Of a stretch of 19,279 nucleotides of DNA, positions 16,757 to 19,279 are shown piece after piece. Position 1 is the stretch's first letter; every line of letters begins with the position of its first letter. The notes under the pieces are model-generated. The model saw only the letters and a program-made list of their open reading frames with translations, was not told where the DNA came from and ran no database searches. The translations under genes and the position numbers were made by a program. This stretch comes from Acidimicrobiaceae bacterium (lineage in GTDB: Bacteria; Actinomycetota; Acidimicrobiia; Acidimicrobiales; Ilumatobacteraceae), in NCBI GenBank assembly GCA_947490975.1, contig CANLHV010000010.1:1-19279 (forward strand), read 5' to 3'.

Positions 16757-17346
16757 TTCAGAGATTTAATCCACGACCAAGCAATTTCAATTTTTTGCGA
16801 AAGTGCGTTTCGATCACCCGAGTTGTCGATGACATGATTTGCGATTGCCAGACGTTGCTCGCGCGTCGCTTGCTTGGCGATTCGTGCTCGAGCATCGTCG
16901 GCACTCATGTTTCGTTGTTCAACTAGACGTTTGACTGCAATCTCAGCATCAAGATCAACAACGAGCACACCGTCTAAGCCTTCACGCGGGTTCTCAACTA
17001 GCAACGGAATATCAAGAATCACAACTTTCTCGGTATCGCGAAAACTCTCAACCCTCTCGTTCATCACACGCTTGACGACCGGGTGTACCAATTGGTTGAG
17101 AGTCTTGAGCAGCGACTCATCAGTAAAAACCTTCTTGGCAATAGCCGTGCGATCTAGCGATTGATCTGCCGCGACAACCTCTGAACCGAATAACTCAATC
17201 ATCTTTTCGTAGATCTCGGCGCCAGGTTGTTGAAGCTCACGCACGATCAAGTCGGCGTCGATTATCTCTGCGCCACGCTCTGTAAGAAGACGGGCCACTT
17301 CAGATTTACCCGAACCAATGCCCCCGGTGAGTCCAATGAGAATCAT
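16753..17346 (-). CDS. coaE: Dephospho-CoA kinase
   Basis: Catalyses the last step of coenzyme A synthesis, ATP-dependent phosphorylation of dephospho-CoA. The protein is 197 residues, the normal single-domain length; the C-terminal GrpB-like extension of some actinobacterial versions is absent. P-loop GGIGSGKS (8-15), IIDADLIVREL (28-38) with the catalytic DAD, HPVVKR (88-93), LDIPLLVE (111-118), and the lid region RNMSADDARARIAKQATREQ (145-164). ATG start with GGTGAG 6 nt upstream, placed in a small hairpin (see 17348-17364). It lies 34 bp after the rpsA stop. Confidence 0.97.
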   Translation of the reverse strand: MILIGLTGGIGSGKSEVARLLTERGAEIIDADLIVRELQQPGAEIYEKMIELFGSEVVAADQSLDRTAIAKKVFTDESLLKTLNQLVHPVVKRVMNERVESFRDTEKVVILDIPLLVENPREGLDGVLVVDLDAEIAVKRLVEQRNMSADDARARIAKQATREQRLAIANHVIDNSGDRNALSQKIEIAWSWIKSLK

Positions 17347-17347
17347 C

Positions 17348-17364
17348 AGATACTCACCGTATCT
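17348..17364 (-). promoter_or_regulatory. Hairpin presenting the coaE Shine-Dalgarno
   Basis: On the transcribed strand AGATAC pairs with GTATCT (6 bp) around GGTGA. The best Shine-Dalgarno, GGTGAG (17353-17358), occupies the loop and first stem base. The ATG begins right after the stem plus one base. The stem is AU-rich and modest, so it may only tune initiation. Confidence 0.4.
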
Positions 17365-17380
17365 AAAAATGGATTTTTAA

Positions 17381-18682
17381 TCAGCCAGCGCTTGGTTCTT
17401 CAGTTGTCTTGGCTGCTTCTGCAGGCGCAGCATTTGGATCAAAAAACTCTGCCCATGCTGACTCTCGCGTCGAATCATCGCCGCTGACCCAGTTGCCCTG
17501 ATCGTCGGTTTGAAACTGACCGCGGTATTCTTCGGCCAATTCTCCGCCTTCGGCAGCTTGCTTGATTGAAAGGCTGATGCGTCGACGCGCAAGGTCGAGG
17601 TCGATGATTTTCACCCAGAGTTCTTCACCTGGTGTGACTACTTGCTCTGGTGCCTCAACGTGATGTGTCGACATTTCTGAGATGTGAACAAGACCTTCGA
17701 TGCCATCGCCAACCTGAACGAAGCCACCGAATGGAACGAGTTTTGTTACGCGACCGTAAACCAATTGGCCGACTTGATGGCTTGAGGCAAACTCTTGCCA
17801 TGGATCTTGCTGAGTTGCTTTCAACGAAAGCGAGATTCGATCACGTTCGCGATCAATTTCGAGAACCTTGACAGAAACTTCATCACCAATCTTGACGACT
17901 GCTCCAGGGTTATCGACATGTTTCCATGAAAGTTCAGAAACGTGGATTAATCCATCCATGCCACCGAGATCAACAAACGCACCGAATGCAACAACACTCG
18001 AGATTCGGCCAGTGCGAACTTCGCCCACAGCAATGTTCTCTAGGAAATCTGTCTGTGTGCCTTTCTGACTTTCTTCGAGCAATGCACGACGTGAAAGAAC
18101 AACATTGTTGCGTTGACGATCAAGTTCGAGAATTTTTGCAGTAATTCGCTGACCGAGGTACGGCGCGAGATCGCGCACACGGCGCAATTCAACAAGAGAA
18201 GCTGGCAAGAAGCCGCGCAGACCGATGTCGACAATTAAGCCGCCCTTGACTGCTTCAATGACTAGACCTTCAACAGTGCCATCGGCATTCTTGATTGCCT
18301 CGATGTCGCCCCAGGCGCGCTCGTATTGTGCACGCTTCTTCGAAAGCAATAAACGGCCTTCTTTGTCTTCAAGCGTAAGAATCAGGGTCTCGATTTTGTC
18401 GCCGAGTTTGACGATCGTGTTCGGGTCAGCATCGTGGCGAATCGAAAGTTCGCGGTTCAAAATAACGCCTTCGGTCTTGTAGCCGATTTCAACGAGCACT
18501 TCGTCGCGAGTGATTCGCACGACGGTGCCAGTCACGAGCTTGCCTTCTTTAAGTTCAACAATCGTTTCGTTGATCGAGTCTGCGAACGAAACATCTCGCT
18601 CTGTAACTTTGCGCGGGGTGTAATTGCCTTCTGCGTCGAATGTTCCCATTTCTGGGCTCGACATCATTTGAGTTGTTGACAC
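17381..18682 (-). CDS. rpsA: 30S ribosomal protein S1
   Basis: RNA-binding ribosomal protein that helps mRNA loading on the 30S subunit. 433 residues with four S1 (OB-fold) domains at about 47-116, 134-200, 219-288 and 305-374. The last two are the most canonical (VAFGAFVDLGGMDGLIHVSE, VPFGGFVQVGDGIEGLVHIS). Four domains plus a low-complexity acidic/Ala tail (about 375-433) is the usual actinobacterial form; proteobacterial S1 has six. The start is GTG 18682 with a weak GAAAG; ATG codons 5 and 6 codons in are alternatives with no better site. polA-rpsA-coaE-uvrB is a familiar actinobacterial order. Confidence 0.96.
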   Translation of the reverse strand: MSTTQMMSSPEMGTFDAEGNYTPRKVTERDVSFADSINETIVELKEGKLVTGTVVRITRDEVLVEIGYKTEGVILNRELSIRHDADPNTIVKLGDKIETLILTLEDKEGRLLLSKKRAQYERAWGDIEAIKNADGTVEGLVIEAVKGGLIVDIGLRGFLPASLVELRRVRDLAPYLGQRITAKILELDRQRNNVVLSRRALLEESQKGTQTDFLENIAVGEVRTGRISSVVAFGAFVDLGGMDGLIHVSELSWKHVDNPGAVVKIGDEVSVKVLEIDRERDRISLSLKATQQDPWQEFASSHQVGQLVYGRVTKLVPFGGFVQVGDGIEGLVHISEMSTHHVEAPEQVVTPGEELWVKIIDLDLARRRISLSIKQAAEGGELAEEYRGQFQTDDQGNWVSGDDSTRESAWAEFFDPNAAPAEAAKTTEEPSAG

Positions 18683-18695
18683 TGTTATTACTTTC

Positions 18696-18718
18696 GGTGG
18701 ATAGGAGAGGTGGATAGG
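18696..18718. repeat. 10-bp direct repeat in the rpsA leader
   Basis: GGTGGATAGG occurs twice (18696-18705 and 18709-18718), separated by AGA. CCTATC at 18728-18733 is an inverted partial copy, so the leader RNA could pair GATAGG with CCTATC. The region between polA and rpsA (18683-18760) holds no gene. The repeat may be a protein or RNA site in the leader, or a slippage product. Confidence 0.5.
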
Positions 18719-18760
18719 ACGCTTCAGCCTATCTGCGACGTTGGTTTTCAGGCCGAAAAA

Positions 18761-19279
18761 TCAGCCCTTTGCCGATGCCCAACTATCGCCCCAAGCCAGA
18801 TTCACCTCAAGAGGAACCGCCAGTTTGGCTGCCTGCATCATTGAATCTCGCACCAACGTTTCGACTTTTTCGTGTTCAGACTTAACTGCTTCAACAATCA
18901 CTTCATCGTGAACCTGCAAGACCAATCGTGACTCAAAACCGCCTGCTTCTAGCGCCTGATCAAGCCGAACGATTGCAACTTTGAAAATATCGGCCGCCAA
19001 ACCTTGAATGCCAGAGTTCATGGCCTGACGCTCGCCTATCTGTCGAATTCTAAAATTTGGATTTTGTAACTCCGGAATCGCGCGTCTGCGACCAAAAAGG
19101 GTTTCGGTATAGCCACGCTTGCGTGCTTCTTCGACGGTCTCGTCCATATATTTCTTGACGCGCGGAAACGCCGCGAAATAGGCGTCCAGAATTTCACTTG
19201 CTTCGCTGACCCCAATCGCAAGTCTTTGCGCGAGACCATAAGCCTCCATGCCATACGCCAAACCATACGAAATCATTTT
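18761..19279 (-). CDS. polA: DNA polymerase I, C-terminal fragment (cut by window edge)
   Basis: Only the last 172 codons are inside the window, covering the 3' half of the family A polymerase fingers and palm. It opens with KMISYGLAYGM, the O-helix motif. The first codon is the conserved catalytic Lys, and the residue equivalent to Taq Phe667 is Tyr, as in mycobacterial PolA. FGRRRAIPEL, ERQAMNSGIQGLAADI and palm motif C LQVHDEVIVEA follow. The end DSWASAKG is typical. Upstream nuclease and proofreading domains cannot be judged. It ends 78 bp before rpsA. Confidence 0.97.
   Translation of the reverse strand, partial: KMISYGLAYGMEAYGLAQRLAIGVSEASEILDAYFAAFPRVKKYMDETVEEARKRGYTETLFGRRRAIPELQNPNFRIRQIGERQAMNSGIQGLAADIFKVAIVRLDQALEAGGFESRLVLQVHDEVIVEAVKSEHEKVETLVRDSMMQAAKLAVPLEVNLAWGDSWASAKG

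Overview
The window reads almost as one long stretch of minus-strand housekeeping genes. In transcription order, from the right edge to the left, it holds polA (3' end only), rpsA, coaE, uvrB, uvrA, uvrC, rapZ, gap, pgk, tpiA, a five-gene peptide-type ABC transporter (dppA, B, C, D, F), secG and a tRNA-Leu. Intergenic spaces are very short and there are several stop/start overlaps: coaE/uvrB, pgk/tpiA, dppB/dppC, dppC/dppD and dppD/dppF. I see no plus-strand gene, insertion sequence, phage gene or CRISPR array.

Organism: probably an actinobacterium, most likely an Acidimicrobiia-like, compact-genome aquatic lineage. This rests on the uvrC-rapZ-gap-pgk-tpiA-secG order, a RapZ with an Arg in the Walker A loop, a four-domain ribosomal protein S1, a PolA O-helix of the Mycobacterium type, a compact Pgk, and a substrate-binding lipoprotein whose segments resemble acidimicrobial homologues. 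Base composition looks near balanced, unlike high-GC soil actinobacteria. The class-level assignment is inference.

Regions: (1) 18683-19279, PolA C-terminus and rpsA leader; (2) 14732-18682, rpsA, coaE and uvrB; (3) 9957-14711, uvrA and uvrC, so all three nucleotide-excision-repair subunits are together; (4) 6162-9941, rapZ and the lower-glycolysis trio gap-pgk-tpiA; (5) 362-6079, the dpp-type peptide importer, with a promoter/operator-like region before dppA and a strong hairpin between dppA and dppB; (6) 1-346, secG and tRNA-Leu with an AAG anticodon.

The most striking item is the substrate-binding protein at 4343-6079. Its segments are in circularly permuted order. After the lipoprotein signal and linker it starts at the part normally found about 70-100 residues into a family 5 binding protein. 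It runs to the usual C-terminal end, crosses a short Asp/Gly linker, and finishes with the segment that is normally the N-terminus of the mature protein. Second-tier observations are the absence of yvcK and whiA between rapZ and gap, where they sit in most Gram-positive bacteria; the importer lying between tpiA and secG; the AAG anticodon; and several hairpins or inverted repeats at gene boundaries.
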